Below the pieces are notes generated by a model that was not told the origin of the DNA, made no database searches, and saw nothing but the letters and a program-made list of their open reading frames with translations. 64,000 bases of DNA from Streptomyces sp. NBC_01241 (lineage in GTDB: Bacteria; Actinomycetota; Actinomycetes; Streptomycetales; Streptomycetaceae), in the NCBI RefSeq assembly GCF_041435435.1, contig NZ_CP108494.1, positions 3,444,501 to 3,508,500 of the forward strand, read 5' to 3'. Each line of letters begins with the position of its first letter. The stretch's first letter is position 1. Shown here piece after piece: positions 49,932-57,992 of the stretch. The position numbers and the translations under genes were made by a program.

Positions 49932-50141
49932 TCAGATGTGGTGGGGCGGCTTCTCGTCGAGGAAGCGTGCCAAATCGGCGGCGCTGCCGCCGGCCGGGGC
50001 CCGCTCGCCCCACCCTCGGTCCGTATCGTCCGCGGACTGCTGGTCCAGCGGATCGTCGAAGATCAGAGCCGGTTCGGGTTTCGACTGTTCCGGCTGGGAC
50101 GGCTTCGAATCGCGCGAGCCGGGGGCGGGGGCGGTGCTCAT
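49932..50141 (-). CDS. conserved small hypothetical protein
   Basis: This 69-residue soluble protein starts MSTAPAPGSR and has a conserved-looking C-terminal half (ALIFDDPLDQQSADDTDRGW, then GGSAADLARFLDEKPPHHI). I recognise this as a short Streptomyces-specific protein of unknown function; it has no membrane segment and is acidic. It is convergent with the RcpC-like gene. The ltrA relics lie just upstream. Confidence 0.75.
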   Translation of the reverse strand: MSTAPAPGSRDSKPSQPEQSKPEPALIFDDPLDQQSADDTDRGWGERAPAGGSAADLARFLDEKPPHHI

Positions 50142-50169
50142 GCATCCAGGGTACGGCGACGGCCCGCGG

Positions 50170-50600
50170 CGCGGCGGCCGTCAGCCGGACGTCTGTGATC
50201 AGAGGAACGTCGACAGTCAGAGGAACGTCGACGGTCAGCGGTCCTTCGGGGGCGGGCAGCCACAGCCCGAGGACGACGAGGAACGGCGGACAGAGGAAAC
50301 CGGCGCCCCACCAGGCCGTGCCGGTGTCGCCCTCCATCCACGCGTCGACGATGACGGTCGGGCCCCGGAGCTGTCCGATGACGACGGTCATGGCCAGGAC
50401 CAGCCAGGCCGTCAGTTTCGAGGAGCGTTCGCTCTCCTGGCCGGCCTTGAACATGCGCCGGGCATGGAGCGCGGTGACCCAGACGGTGCAACCGTCCAGC
50501 CGCCCGCGTCGAAGGCGCGCGGCACCCCGGCGACGAGGACGAGCACACCGGTGATCTGCACGAACGTGACCACGCGGTGCAGCGGATCGTCGGTGTTCAT
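50170..50600 (-). pseudogene. ltrA-like and other membrane-protein fragments (minus strand)
   Basis: On the minus strand 50600-50505 reads MNTDDPLHRVVTFVQITGVL and VLVAGVPRAFDAGG, which resembles a middle part of low-temperature-requirement protein A (LtrA). A frame change near 50500 leads to ALHARRMFKAGQESERSSKL, then LTAWLVLAMTVVIGQLRGPT and a Val-rich repeat (LTVDVPLTVDVPL from an 18-bp duplication), probably from another membrane protein. No complete gene exists. It lies back to back with an LtrA C-terminal piece on the other strand. Confidence 0.5.
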
Positions 50601-50932
50601 CTGGAGATACGGACACTTCCTGATCTTCGGCTCCGCGGCCGCGATCGGCTCGGGCCTCGAGCTCGCGGTGGAGGAGGCCGTGGGTCCCAACGACGGTGGC
50701 CGCCGCCGCGGTGACCGTGCCCTCCGTGCTCTTCCTGCTGACGGTGTGGGCGCTGCACGCCCGCCACTTCAAGCGCGATCTCGCGGAGCAACTGCCCCTC
50801 CCCGTGGCCGCGCTGGCGATCCTGGCCGGTACGTTCGCCAGGGAGTGGGCCGTGTTCGCGGCCGGCCTGATGGCTGCGGCGACCGTGGCCGTGGGGGTAC
50901 TGCCGTCCCGGCGGCCCGCGGTGGCGGGGTGA
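50600..50932 (+). pseudogene. ltrA-like C-terminal fragment (plus strand, frameshifted)
   Basis: The plus strand reads IWRYGHFLIFGSAAAIGSGL and ELAVEEAVG, then after a frame change near 50690 VTVPSVLFLLTVWALHARHF and two more helices to the TGA at 50932. Both parts belong to the C-terminus of LtrA membrane proteins. With the minus-strand piece beside it, this suggests an ltrA gene broken by an internal inversion and a frameshift. Confidence 0.55.
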
Positions 50933-51009
50933 GCACACAGATATGGTGCGGCGCCCCCGCGGACGGCGAGTGGTGAGCTGCCCGTGGTGAAACCTGTGAG
51001 GAGCACGTG

Positions 51010-52170
51010 ATGACGCAAGAACCGCACGAGCCGACCGGCCTCTCCGCCGTGCAGCACACGCCGCCGCCGTCCGCCGGGCCGCTCGACGCGCTCACCGATG
51101 TGGCCGGGCTGCGCGTCGGCCATGCGCAGGTGCCGGGCGCGGGCGCGCTGAGCGGCACCACCGTCGTCCTCGCCCCCGAGGGCGGCGCGATCGCGGCCGT
51201 CGACGTACGCGGTGGCGGCCCCGGCACCCGGGAGACGGACGCGCTCGATCCGCGCAATCTGGTGCAGCGCATCGATGCGGTCGTCCTGACGGGCGGCAGC
51301 GCGTACGGCCTGGACGCTGCGTCCGGCGTGATGGCCTGGCTGGAGGAACAGGGTCGCGGGGTGCGGGTCGGGCCCGACCCCGCGCAGGTGGTGCCGGTCG
51401 TTCCGGCCGCGTGCGTCTTCGACCTGGGGCGGGGCGGCGACTGGCGGGCCCGCCCGGACGCGTCGACCGGTCGCGCGGCGGTGGTGGACGCGGCGGGTAC
51501 GGAAACCGGGGCGCCGGTCTCCGAGGGGAATGTCGGCGCCGGTACGGGGGCGGTCGCCGGGCAGCTCAAGGGCGGGGTCGGCACGGCAAGCGTGCGGCTG
51601 GCGTCCGGGATCACGGTGGGCGCGCTCGTCGTGGTGAACGCGGCGGGTTCGGTGATCGATCCGCGGACCGGGGTGCTGTACGGGGAGTACGGCGCCGCCG
51701 AACCTCCGGTACCCCCCGCGCCCGAGGTCCACCGTGCGGCGCGACAGCGCCTGGCCGAGGCCCGGGAGGCGGACGCACGGCCCCCGCTCAACACCACGCT
51801 CGCGGTCGTCGCCACGGACGCCGACCTCACCCGGGCCCAGGCGCAGAAGCTCGCGGGTACGGCGCACGACGGACTGGCGCGCGCCGTCCGCCCCGTGCAT
51901 CTGCTGACCGATGGGGACACCGTTTTCTCGCTGGCCACCGGCGTCCGGTCACTGGATCCGCAGAACCCGATCGCGCTCAACGACCTCCTGGCGGCCGGCG
52001 CGGACGCGCTGACCCGTGCCATCGTGAAGGCCGTCCGCGCAGCTCAAAGCGTCAACGGCCACCCCGGCGAGGGCAGCTACCCCGCGTACAGTGATCTCTA
52101 CGGCGCGAGCCGGTCCCCGTCACGGCCGTCGCCGCAAAGCCGCCCGGACCTCGACTCACCTGCCGGGTAA
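51010..52170 (+). CDS. P1-family (DmpA-like) peptidase
   Basis: The 386-residue product follows the DmpA/OAT-like self-processing aminopeptidase pattern: LDALTDVAGLRVGHAQVPGA, DVRGGGPGTRETDALDP, VLTGGSAYGLDAASGVMAWL, VSEGNVGAGTGAVAGQLKGG, and PPLNTTLAVVATDADL, where the N-T-T block holds the predicted self-cleavage nucleophile. A Ser/Pro-rich tail of about 30 residues is added. ATG 51010 is favoured over GTG 51007 by spacing to GAGGAG. Cytoplasmic; substrates are probably N-terminal amino acids of peptides or amides. Confidence 0.9.
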   Translation: MTQEPHEPTGLSAVQHTPPPSAGPLDALTDVAGLRVGHAQVPGAGALSGTTVVLAPEGGAIAAVDVRGGGPGTRETDALDPRNLVQRIDAVVLTGGSAYGLDAASGVMAWLEEQGRGVRVGPDPAQVVPVVPAACVFDLGRGGDWRARPDASTGRAAVVDAAGTETGAPVSEGNVGAGTGAVAGQLKGGVGTASVRLASGITVGALVVVNAAGSVIDPRTGVLYGEYGAAEPPVPPAPEVHRAARQRLAEAREADARPPLNTTLAVVATDADLTRAQAQKLAGTAHDGLARAVRPVHLLTDGDTVFSLATGVRSLDPQNPIALNDLLAAGADALTRAIVKAVRAAQSVNGHPGEGSYPAYSDLYGASRSPSRPSPQSRPDLDSPAG

Positions 52171-52304
52171 GAAAGTTCGGATGAACCGCCAGGAACCATC
52201 TGCGTGCGTCATACGTTTTCCTGAACCCCGGTCACGATGTCGGACCCAGGGACTACGTTAAGCACGCACCAAGTAACACGCGGCGACGGCCTGGAGACAG
52301 CACC

Positions 52305-53075
52305 TTGAGCGATCCGTACGAGACAACCGAGCAGCACCTCGAGCGACTCCTGCGACGGGCACTCAACTCTTTCGACCTGCCCGACAGCACGGTCGAGAGA
52401 CTCGGTACCGCACTCGCCCACAGCAGTTCCCTGCACTCCTCGCACCACAGTTCCGTACTCCACCGCGAGACCTACCGGCACACATATCTGCTGTCCGACG
52501 GCACTCCCCTCACGCTGTGGGAGCTGGTGCACGGCGGTCCGCGGAGCCCGATGGCCCCGCGCTCCCGGACGGAGCCCGACCTCCGGCACCACGAGCTGTA
52601 CGACGACGAGACCGATGCCCATATCGCCGCCGCGCGGCTGACCGGCGGCTTCGGTGACGTCCCGGTGTTCGGGGAGGACGGGCCTCAGGGCGACCTGGAG
52701 ATACTCACGGTCCTGATGGCGGCTCCCCCGGTCCCGCTGCCCCGGATGTACGCCCCTGACAACTCCGCCGACCATGCCCGCCGCGTCCTGCGCCGCGCGG
52801 AGAACAGCGACTGCCCCGGCGAGGCGACCGCCCGGCTGCTGCGCGCCGCATTCGCCCACCACATCACCCAGGTCTTCGGCCGGCAGTGCCAGGTGGACGG
52901 GCGGGACGCCGGATTCACGCTGTACGAGCACGCCTTCCTGCTCCTCGACGGCAGCGAGACGAGCCTGTGGGAGGTCGAGCACACGGCCACGCCGGACGGC
53001 CGCCACATGTGCGAGGTGTACGGCGACGAGGACTCCGCGCGCGGGGCCATGGAGAGCCGCACACGCATCTGCTGA
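52305..53075 (+). CDS. DUF6227-family protein
   Basis: TTG 52305, with GGAG upstream, starts a 256-residue soluble protein with two similar halves. Each half has a helical start (YETTEQHLERLLRRALNSFD; DNSADHARRVLRRAENSDCP), then TYLLSDGTPLTLWELVHG or HAFLLLDGSETSLWEVEHT and HHELYDDE or MCEVYGDE. I recognise this as the Streptomyces DUF6227 family; function unknown. The internal duplication suggests a pseudo-dimer. Its stop codon is the start of a 10-bp tandem repeat. Confidence 0.88.
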   Translation: MSDPYETTEQHLERLLRRALNSFDLPDSTVERLGTALAHSSSLHSSHHSSVLHRETYRHTYLLSDGTPLTLWELVHGGPRSPMAPRSRTEPDLRHHELYDDETDAHIAAARLTGGFGDVPVFGEDGPQGDLEILTVLMAAPPVPLPRMYAPDNSADHARRVLRRAENSDCPGEATARLLRAAFAHHITQVFGRQCQVDGRDAGFTLYEHAFLLLDGSETSLWEVEHTATPDGRHMCEVYGDEDSARGAMESRTRIC

Positions 53076-53129
53076 CCCGAGGGGACCCGAGGGGACCCGA
53101 GGGGACCCGAGGGGACCCGAGGGGACCCG
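53074..53129. repeat. 10-bp tandem repeat, five units plus partial
   Basis: GACCCGAGGG occurs five times in a row (53074-53123), then a diverging sixth. It begins within the stop codon of the DUF6227 gene. A 10-bp period is not coding-compatible. Confidence 0.95.
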
Positions 53130-53153
53130 GGCGAGAAGCGGCGAGGAGCAAAC

Positions 53154-53198
53154 GGCGACGGTTCCCGCACCCCCTCGGGGGATGCGGGCACCGTCGCC
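53154..53198. terminator. long hairpin between convergent genes
   Basis: A stem of about 20 bp with one bulge and one mismatch (outer GGCGACGGT with ACCGTCGCC, inner CCCGCA and a C/G run) can end both the DUF6227 and the DHA2 transporter transcripts. Confidence 0.8.
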
Positions 53199-53227
53199 CT
53201 TCTCCACGCCGGAGCAACGCCGGAGCA

Positions 53228-54847
53228 TCAGGGAGTGAAGGCGGGCTCCTTGCCGAGCTCGGGCTTGTCCACGGCGTGCGCGGATCCGGCCAGCGTGTCC
53301 GGGGTCGCGTCGTCCGCATGCCCGTGGTCCACGGCTTCGTCCGTGGCGTCCGCGCCCTCGCCGCCGCCCTCCGCGTGCCGCCGCGGCCGGGCGGGCAGCG
53401 CGAACATCACCAGGAAGATCACCGCGAGCACTCCGGCCACCCACCACAGCGAGTGCTGGAACCCCTCTGCGAAGGCCGGGCCCATCTGCTGCGGCGTCAG
53501 CCGGTCCCCGATCGAACTGAAGAAGACGACCGAGACCAGTCCGAGCCCGAGCGCGTTGCCCATCTGCTGCACGGTGTTGATCAGCCCGGAGGCCGAACCG
53601 GAGTGTTCCTTGGGCACCTCGGACAGCACCATGTCCGTCAGCGGGGCCACGATCAGGCCCATGCCGGCGCCCATGACCACGAGCGGCAGCGCCATCTGCC
53701 AGGACGTGATGTCCATGCCGTACCGGTCGGACTCCCAGATGTAGAGGAGCAGGCCGATGATCATCAGCAGCGCGCCGGTCTGGAGGACCTTGCGGCCGAA
53801 GCGGGGCACCAGCTTCTGTACGGAGATCCCGGCGGCGAACGAGACGGCGATCGAGAACGGGATACCGGTCGTGCCGGCCCGCAGCGCGCTCCAGCCGAGC
53901 CCCTTCTGCATGTACAGCGTCCAGACCAGGAAGAAGATGCCGAGTCCGACACCGAAGGCCAGCTGCACGGCGATGCCCGCCGCGAAGCTCTTGACCCGGA
54001 ACAGCGACAGTTCCACGAGCGGCGAACCGTCCTTGCGCGCCTTCTGCCGCTCGAACACCACCAGGACCAGGAAAACCAGCAGGCTGCCGATCATCGACGC
54101 ATAGCCCCACAGCGGCCAGCCCAGCTCGCGGCCACGGGTCAGCGGGTAGATCAGCATCAGGAGCCCCAGCGTCACCAGGGCGACGCCGATCAGGTCGAGC
54201 CGGAGCGCCTTCGGCGCCCTGGATTCGGTGATGAACTTCCGGCCCAGGACGAGGCCGACGAGGCCGACCGGCAGGTTGATCAGGAAGATCGGTCGCCATT
54301 GAAGACCGGCGATGTTCCACTCGGTGAGCAGCGCGCCCAGCAGCGGTCCCAGCACGGCGCCGAGGCCGACGATCGCACCGAAGAGGCCGAAGACCTTGCC
54401 GCGCTCGTGCGCCGGGAAGGTGGCGTGCACGATCGACAGCACCTGCGGAACCATCAGCGCGGCGGTACCGCCCTGAAGGATGCGGGAAGCGACCAGCATC
54501 TCCGGATTCATCGCGAATCCGCAGAGTGCGGAGGCCAGCGTGAAACCGCCTATGCCGATGAGGAACAGCCGCTTGCGGCCGTAGATGTCGCCCAGCCGGC
54601 CGCCGGTGATCAGCCCGGCCGCGAAGGCCAGGGCGTACCCGGCGGTGATCCACTGGATCGAGCTGAACGAGGCCCCGGTGTCCTTCTGGATGCTCGGGAC
54701 GGCGATGTTGACGATCGTGACGTCGACCAGGTCCATGAAGGCCGCGGTCATCACGATGGCGAGCGCGAACCAGCGTCGCCGGTCCGACGGGTCCGAGGAC
54801 ACCGTGGGCCCGGATGCCGTGGACGGCGGAGATGCGGAAGAAGTCAT
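53228..54847 (-). CDS. DHA2-family MFS drug exporter
   Basis: This 539-residue protein has about fourteen membrane helices. DHA2 features are AFMDLVDVTIVNIAVPSIQK in helix 1, GGRLGDIYGRKRLFLIGIGG after helix 2, and GLGAVLGPLLGALLTEW (antiporter motif C) in helix 5. The hydrophilic tail of about 55 residues is His/Asp-rich (EAVDHGHADDATPDT). These pumps exchange drugs for protons. It is divergent from a WYL-domain regulator 108 bp away, with a palindrome GGTCATGACC between. Confidence 0.92.
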   Translation of the reverse strand: MTSSASPPSTASGPTVSSDPSDRRRWFALAIVMTAAFMDLVDVTIVNIAVPSIQKDTGASFSSIQWITAGYALAFAAGLITGGRLGDIYGRKRLFLIGIGGFTLASALCGFAMNPEMLVASRILQGGTAALMVPQVLSIVHATFPAHERGKVFGLFGAIVGLGAVLGPLLGALLTEWNIAGLQWRPIFLINLPVGLVGLVLGRKFITESRAPKALRLDLIGVALVTLGLLMLIYPLTRGRELGWPLWGYASMIGSLLVFLVLVVFERQKARKDGSPLVELSLFRVKSFAAGIAVQLAFGVGLGIFFLVWTLYMQKGLGWSALRAGTTGIPFSIAVSFAAGISVQKLVPRFGRKVLQTGALLMIIGLLLYIWESDRYGMDITSWQMALPLVVMGAGMGLIVAPLTDMVLSEVPKEHSGSASGLINTVQQMGNALGLGLVSVVFFSSIGDRLTPQQMGPAFAEGFQHSLWWVAGVLAVIFLVMFALPARPRRHAEGGGEGADATDEAVDHGHADDATPDTLAGSAHAVDKPELGKEPAFTP

Positions 54848-54875
54848 GAGAAGAAGCTAAACACCCATTAGGACA

Positions 54876-54885
54876 GGTCATGACC
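54876..54885. promoter_or_regulatory. palindrome in DHA2/WYL intergenic region
   Basis: GGTCATGACC lies 29 bp from the exporter start and 71 bp from the regulator start. It is a possible operator for the WYL regulator; being only 10 bp, it could also be chance. Confidence 0.35.
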
Positions 54886-54955
54886 CAATGGACGGGCAAC
54901 CTGGTGAGACGACCGACACCCGGACACACCGGCACCCGGACACGAGGATGGGCCC

Positions 54956-55918
54956 ATGACGGACACCCCGGCACGACTGCTGAACCTGCTGTCGCTCCTC
55001 CAGACGCCTCGCGAGTGGCCGGGCAGCGAGCTCGCCGAGCGGCTCGACGTCAGCCCGCGCACCATCCGTCGCGACATCGACCGGCTCCGCGAACTCGGCT
55101 ATCCGGTCGAGGCCTCACGCGGTTCGGTCGGCGGCTACCGCCTCGTCGCCGGCACCGCCATGCCGCCGCTGCTCCTCGACGACGAGGAGGCGGTAGCCAT
55201 CGCGGTCGGCCTGCGGGCGGGTGCCGGGCATGCCATCGAGGGGGTCGACGAGGCGTCCGTGCGGGCTCTGGCGAAGCTGGAGCAGGTGCTGCCGTCGCGG
55301 TTGCGGTACCGGGTCTCGACCCTGCAGAACGCGACGATGCCGCTGACCCGTGGCGACGGCTCGACGATCGATCCGCACACGCTGACGGTGATGGCGTCGG
55401 CGGTCACCGGCCGGGAGCGGCTGCGGTTCGCCTACCGCGCGGGCGACGGCGCGGAGACGAAGCGGGAGGCCGAACCGTACCGGCTGGTGAGCACGGGGTG
55501 GCGCTGGTATCTCGTCGCGTACGACCTGGTGCGCGAGGACTGGCGTACGTTCCGGGTCGACCGGGTCAGCGAGCCTTTCGCGACCGGGACGCGGTTCACA
55601 CCGCGTGAGCTGCCCACGGGGGACGCGGCGGAGTTCCTCGCCGGCTCGATCACCCGGCGGCAGCCGGAGCTGGCGGTGGATGTGGACTTCGCGGCCCCGG
55701 TGGACTTCGTGTCGGCGCGGCTGCCCGCCTCGTTCGGCCCGCTGGAGCGGACCGGCGAGAACAGCTGCCGGCTGCGGGCGGTGCTGTCGGACTCGCTCGA
55801 GTGGTTGGCGCTCCGACTCGCGCTGGTGGACTGCGAGTTCACCGCCCACGAACCGCCGCAGCTGGTGGAGTATCTGGGCGATCTGGGCGCCCGCCTGACT
55901 CGCGCGACGGCGCGCTGA
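54956..55918 (+). CDS. YafY-type HTH/WYL transcriptional regulator
   Basis: This 320-residue regulator has a DeoR-type winged helix at residues 5-60 (LLNLLSLLQTPREWPGSELA, RLDVSPRTIRRDIDRLRELG). A WYL ligand-sensing domain follows at about 140-215 (RLRFAYRAG, then WRWYLVAYDLVREDWRTFRV), and then a WCX-like C-terminal domain. WYL domains sense nucleic-acid or small ligands. It is divergent from the DHA2 exporter, so it probably controls that gene. Confidence 0.91.
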   Translation: MTDTPARLLNLLSLLQTPREWPGSELAERLDVSPRTIRRDIDRLRELGYPVEASRGSVGGYRLVAGTAMPPLLLDDEEAVAIAVGLRAGAGHAIEGVDEASVRALAKLEQVLPSRLRYRVSTLQNATMPLTRGDGSTIDPHTLTVMASAVTGRERLRFAYRAGDGAETKREAEPYRLVSTGWRWYLVAYDLVREDWRTFRVDRVSEPFATGTRFTPRELPTGDAAEFLAGSITRRQPELAVDVDFAAPVDFVSARLPASFGPLERTGENSCRLRAVLSDSLEWLALRLALVDCEFTAHEPPQLVEYLGDLGARLTRATAR

Positions 55919-56064
55919 CTCATTGCCCGCCGGACGCGTCCAGGGGCGACGGCCGGGCGACCGCCGGGCAACGGCCGACGGCCGACGGCCGAGCGTCAAA
56001 AAAATACCTGCGAGCACCAAAATGCGTGCGAGAGCCAAAAGACGTGCGAGTGCCAAAAAAGAAT
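55919..56064. other. A-rich near-repeats downstream of hrdD
   Basis: After a CGACGGC-type simple repeat (55970-55995), three loose units of the form TGCGAGnnCCAAAA lie at about 56008-56060. The A-runs stand out in this GC-rich DNA. No gene is supported; the segment follows the probable hrdD terminator on that strand. Confidence 0.4.
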
Positions 56065-56101
56065 GAGCCCCGGCGCCAGGGGGGGGTGGGCGCCGGGACT
56101 C
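56065..56101 (-). terminator. hrdD terminator
   Basis: CCCGGCGCC and GGCGCCGGG pair (9 bp), extended by GAG/CTC after one mismatch. On the minus strand the hairpin is followed within a few bases by T-rich sequence (complement of CCAAAAAAG), giving a near-canonical intrinsic terminator, unusual here. Confidence 0.75.
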
Positions 56102-56153
56102 AGCTCAGGGGGTCACGCGAAGCGACCTATTTGGGAGGATACTGGACCGAGGC

Positions 56154-57152
56154 TCAGGCCGCAGCGTCAAAACCCGTGTCGTGGGCCATTCGCTTCAGTT
56201 CGAGCAGCGCGTGCTTCTCGATCTGCCGGATCCGCTCACGGGTCAGGCCGTGCTGCTTGCCCACCTCCGTGAGGGTCCGCTCGCGGCCGTCCTCGATGCC
56301 GTACCGCATACGGATGATCGACGCGGTGCGGTTGTCGAGCTTGCCGATCAGGTCCTCCAGTTCCTCGCTGCGCAGCAGCGTCATCACCGACTGCTCGGGT
56401 GACACCGCGGAGGTGTCCTCCAGCAGATCGCCGAACTGCGTCTCGCCCTCGTCGTCGACGGACATGTTGAGGCTGACCGGGTCACGAGCCCAGTCCAGGA
56501 CGTCGCCCACGCGCCCCGGCGTGGAGTCCAGCTCGGCGGCTATTTCCGCGTGCTCCGGCTCGCGCCCGTGCTCGCGGTTGAATTCGCGCTGCACCCGGCG
56601 TATCCGGCCGAGCTCCTCCACCAGGTGGACGGGGAGCCGGATCGTACGGGACTGGTCGGCTATGGAACGGGTGATGGCCTGACGGATCCACCACGTCGCA
56701 TACGTGGAGAACTTGAAGCCCTTGGCGTAGTCGAACTTCTCGACCGCGCGCACCAGGCCCGCGTTGCCCTCCTGGATCAGGTCGAGCAGAGGCAGCCCGG
56801 CCCGCGGATAGCGGCGGGCGACAGCAACGACGAGTCGGAGGTTGGAACGGATGAATACGTCCTTGGCGCGCTCGCCCTCGGCGACCAGCGCCTCCAGCTC
56901 CGCGCGTGATGCTCCGCCGGCTTCGCTCTCCACCGTACCGTCGAGAATCTGCCGCGCGTACACACCCGCCTCGACGATCTGCGACAGCTCGACCTCCTTC
57001 GCGGCATCCAGTAGCGGCGTACGCGCGATCTCGTCCAGGTACATGCCGACCAGGTCGCGGTCGGCGATCTCTCCGCCCGAGGCGCGAACACTGCTTGCCC
57101 GGCTGGTCCCACCGGTGGCGGACGAACGACGGGCGACGGCACGGGTTGCCAT
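56154..57152 (-). CDS. hrdD: RNA polymerase principal-like sigma factor HrdD
   Basis: This 332-residue group 1/2 sigma-70 protein matches Streptomyces HrdD in start (MATRAVARRSSATG), length and domains. Region 1.2 is GEIADRDLVGMYLDEIARTP. Region 2 is RSNLRLVVAVARRYPRAGLP with LLDLIQEGNAGLVRAVEKFD and FSTYATWWIRQAITRSIADQ (2.3-2.4). Region 3 starts VHLVEELGRIRR, and region 4.2 is RERIRQIEKHALLELKRMA. It recognises promoters like those of HrdB and is dispensable in S. coelicolor (family knowledge). A SigR-type promoter lies upstream. ATG 57152 is fixed by homology. Confidence 0.96.
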   Translation of the reverse strand: MATRAVARRSSATGGTSRASSVRASGGEIADRDLVGMYLDEIARTPLLDAAKEVELSQIVEAGVYARQILDGTVESEAGGASRAELEALVAEGERAKDVFIRSNLRLVVAVARRYPRAGLPLLDLIQEGNAGLVRAVEKFDYAKGFKFSTYATWWIRQAITRSIADQSRTIRLPVHLVEELGRIRRVQREFNREHGREPEHAEIAAELDSTPGRVGDVLDWARDPVSLNMSVDDEGETQFGDLLEDTSAVSPEQSVMTLLRSEELEDLIGKLDNRTASIIRMRYGIEDGRERTLTEVGKQHGLTRERIRQIEKHALLELKRMAHDTGFDAAA

Positions 57153-57213
57153 GCGTGCTCCCTTGCTGAGTAGGTCGCGACACCCTCTCGGGTGCCCTGC
57201 ATCCGATGGAAAC

Positions 57214-57240
57214 AACGACTGGAATCCGGACAGAATTCCC
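57214..57240 (-). promoter_or_regulatory. SigR-type promoter of hrdD
   Basis: On the minus strand GGGAAT (57240-57235) is followed by exactly 18 bases and then GTT (57216-57214). This is the SigR consensus GGAAT-N18-GTT. It would start transcription about 50-60 bp before the hrdD ATG. hrdD is a reported SigR target in S. coelicolor, so the disulphide-stress sigma factor probably induces this gene. Confidence 0.8.
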
Positions 57241-57300
57241 ATGCCTGGCATTCATTTTCGCGATCATGCAGTACCCTGTGCCGCCACGAGGGGAGATCGC

Positions 57301-57840
57301 ATGCCGAACGCCCGGACAAAAGCGCTGGTCAGGCCGGGCACCGAAGGTGATTTGGCGGCACTCACGGACATCTACAACCATTACATGCGTGAGACCGCGC
57401 TCACATTCGATACGGACCCCTTTACACCTGAACGGCGTCTGCCGTGGCTTCGTTCCCACCCTGAAGACGGCCCGCACCGTCTCCAGGTTGCTCAGGATGT
57501 CCGTATTGTCGGCCCCGCCTCGATCCTGGGCTATGCCACCAGCAGCGCATTCCGCCCCAAGCCGGCGTACGCGACCTCGGTCGAGGTGAGCGTGTACTGC
57601 GCTCCGTCGGCCACCGGCCGCGGCATCGGCACGCTCCTCTACTCGTCACTGTTCGAGGCGCTGGCCGGTCAGGACCTGCATCGCGCGTACGCGGGCATCA
57701 CTCAGCCCAACGACGCCTCGGTCCGACTGCACGAGCGCTTCGGCTTCCGCCACGTCGGCACGTACGCCGAGGTGGGCCGGAAGTTCGGCACGTACTGGGA
57801 CGTGGCCTGGTACGAGAAGCGGCTGGGACCGCGACCCTAG
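57301..57840 (+). CDS. GNAT acetyltransferase, phosphinothricin-acetyltransferase-like
   Basis: This 179-residue GNAT protein has the PAT-like blocks DLAALTDIYNHYMRETALTF (about residues 18-37) and VEVSVYCAPSATGRGIGTLL, with the acetyl-CoA loop ATGRGIG. It also has GITQPNDASVRLHERFGFRH and KFGTYWDVAWYEKRL. Relatives acetylate phosphinothricin, methionine sulfoximine or similar amines. ATG 57301 follows AGGGGAGA. Divergent from hrdD. The exact substrate is not shown. Confidence 0.88.
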   Translation: MPNARTKALVRPGTEGDLAALTDIYNHYMRETALTFDTDPFTPERRLPWLRSHPEDGPHRLQVAQDVRIVGPASILGYATSSAFRPKPAYATSVEVSVYCAPSATGRGIGTLLYSSLFEALAGQDLHRAYAGITQPNDASVRLHERFGFRHVGTYAEVGRKFGTYWDVAWYEKRLGPRP

Positions 57841-57952
57841 AGCCCGGCCCCGGCCCGACCCCAACGCGGACCCCCGACCCCAACGCGGACCGGGCCCGCC
57901 GCCCGTTGCGGGCCGCGGGCGCCACGGGCCGCCCGGCTCCGCTCGCCGTCGG

Positions 57953-57992
57953 CCTCAGCCGAACTGCACCGGCCCTCAGCCGAACTGCACCG
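57953..57992. repeat. 19-bp tandem duplication at dioxygenase 3' end
   Basis: CCTCAGCCGAACTGCACCG occurs at 57953-57971 and 57974-57992. On the minus strand both copies encode VQFG and a stop, so the gene end is duplicated just past the real stop. Confidence 0.9.
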
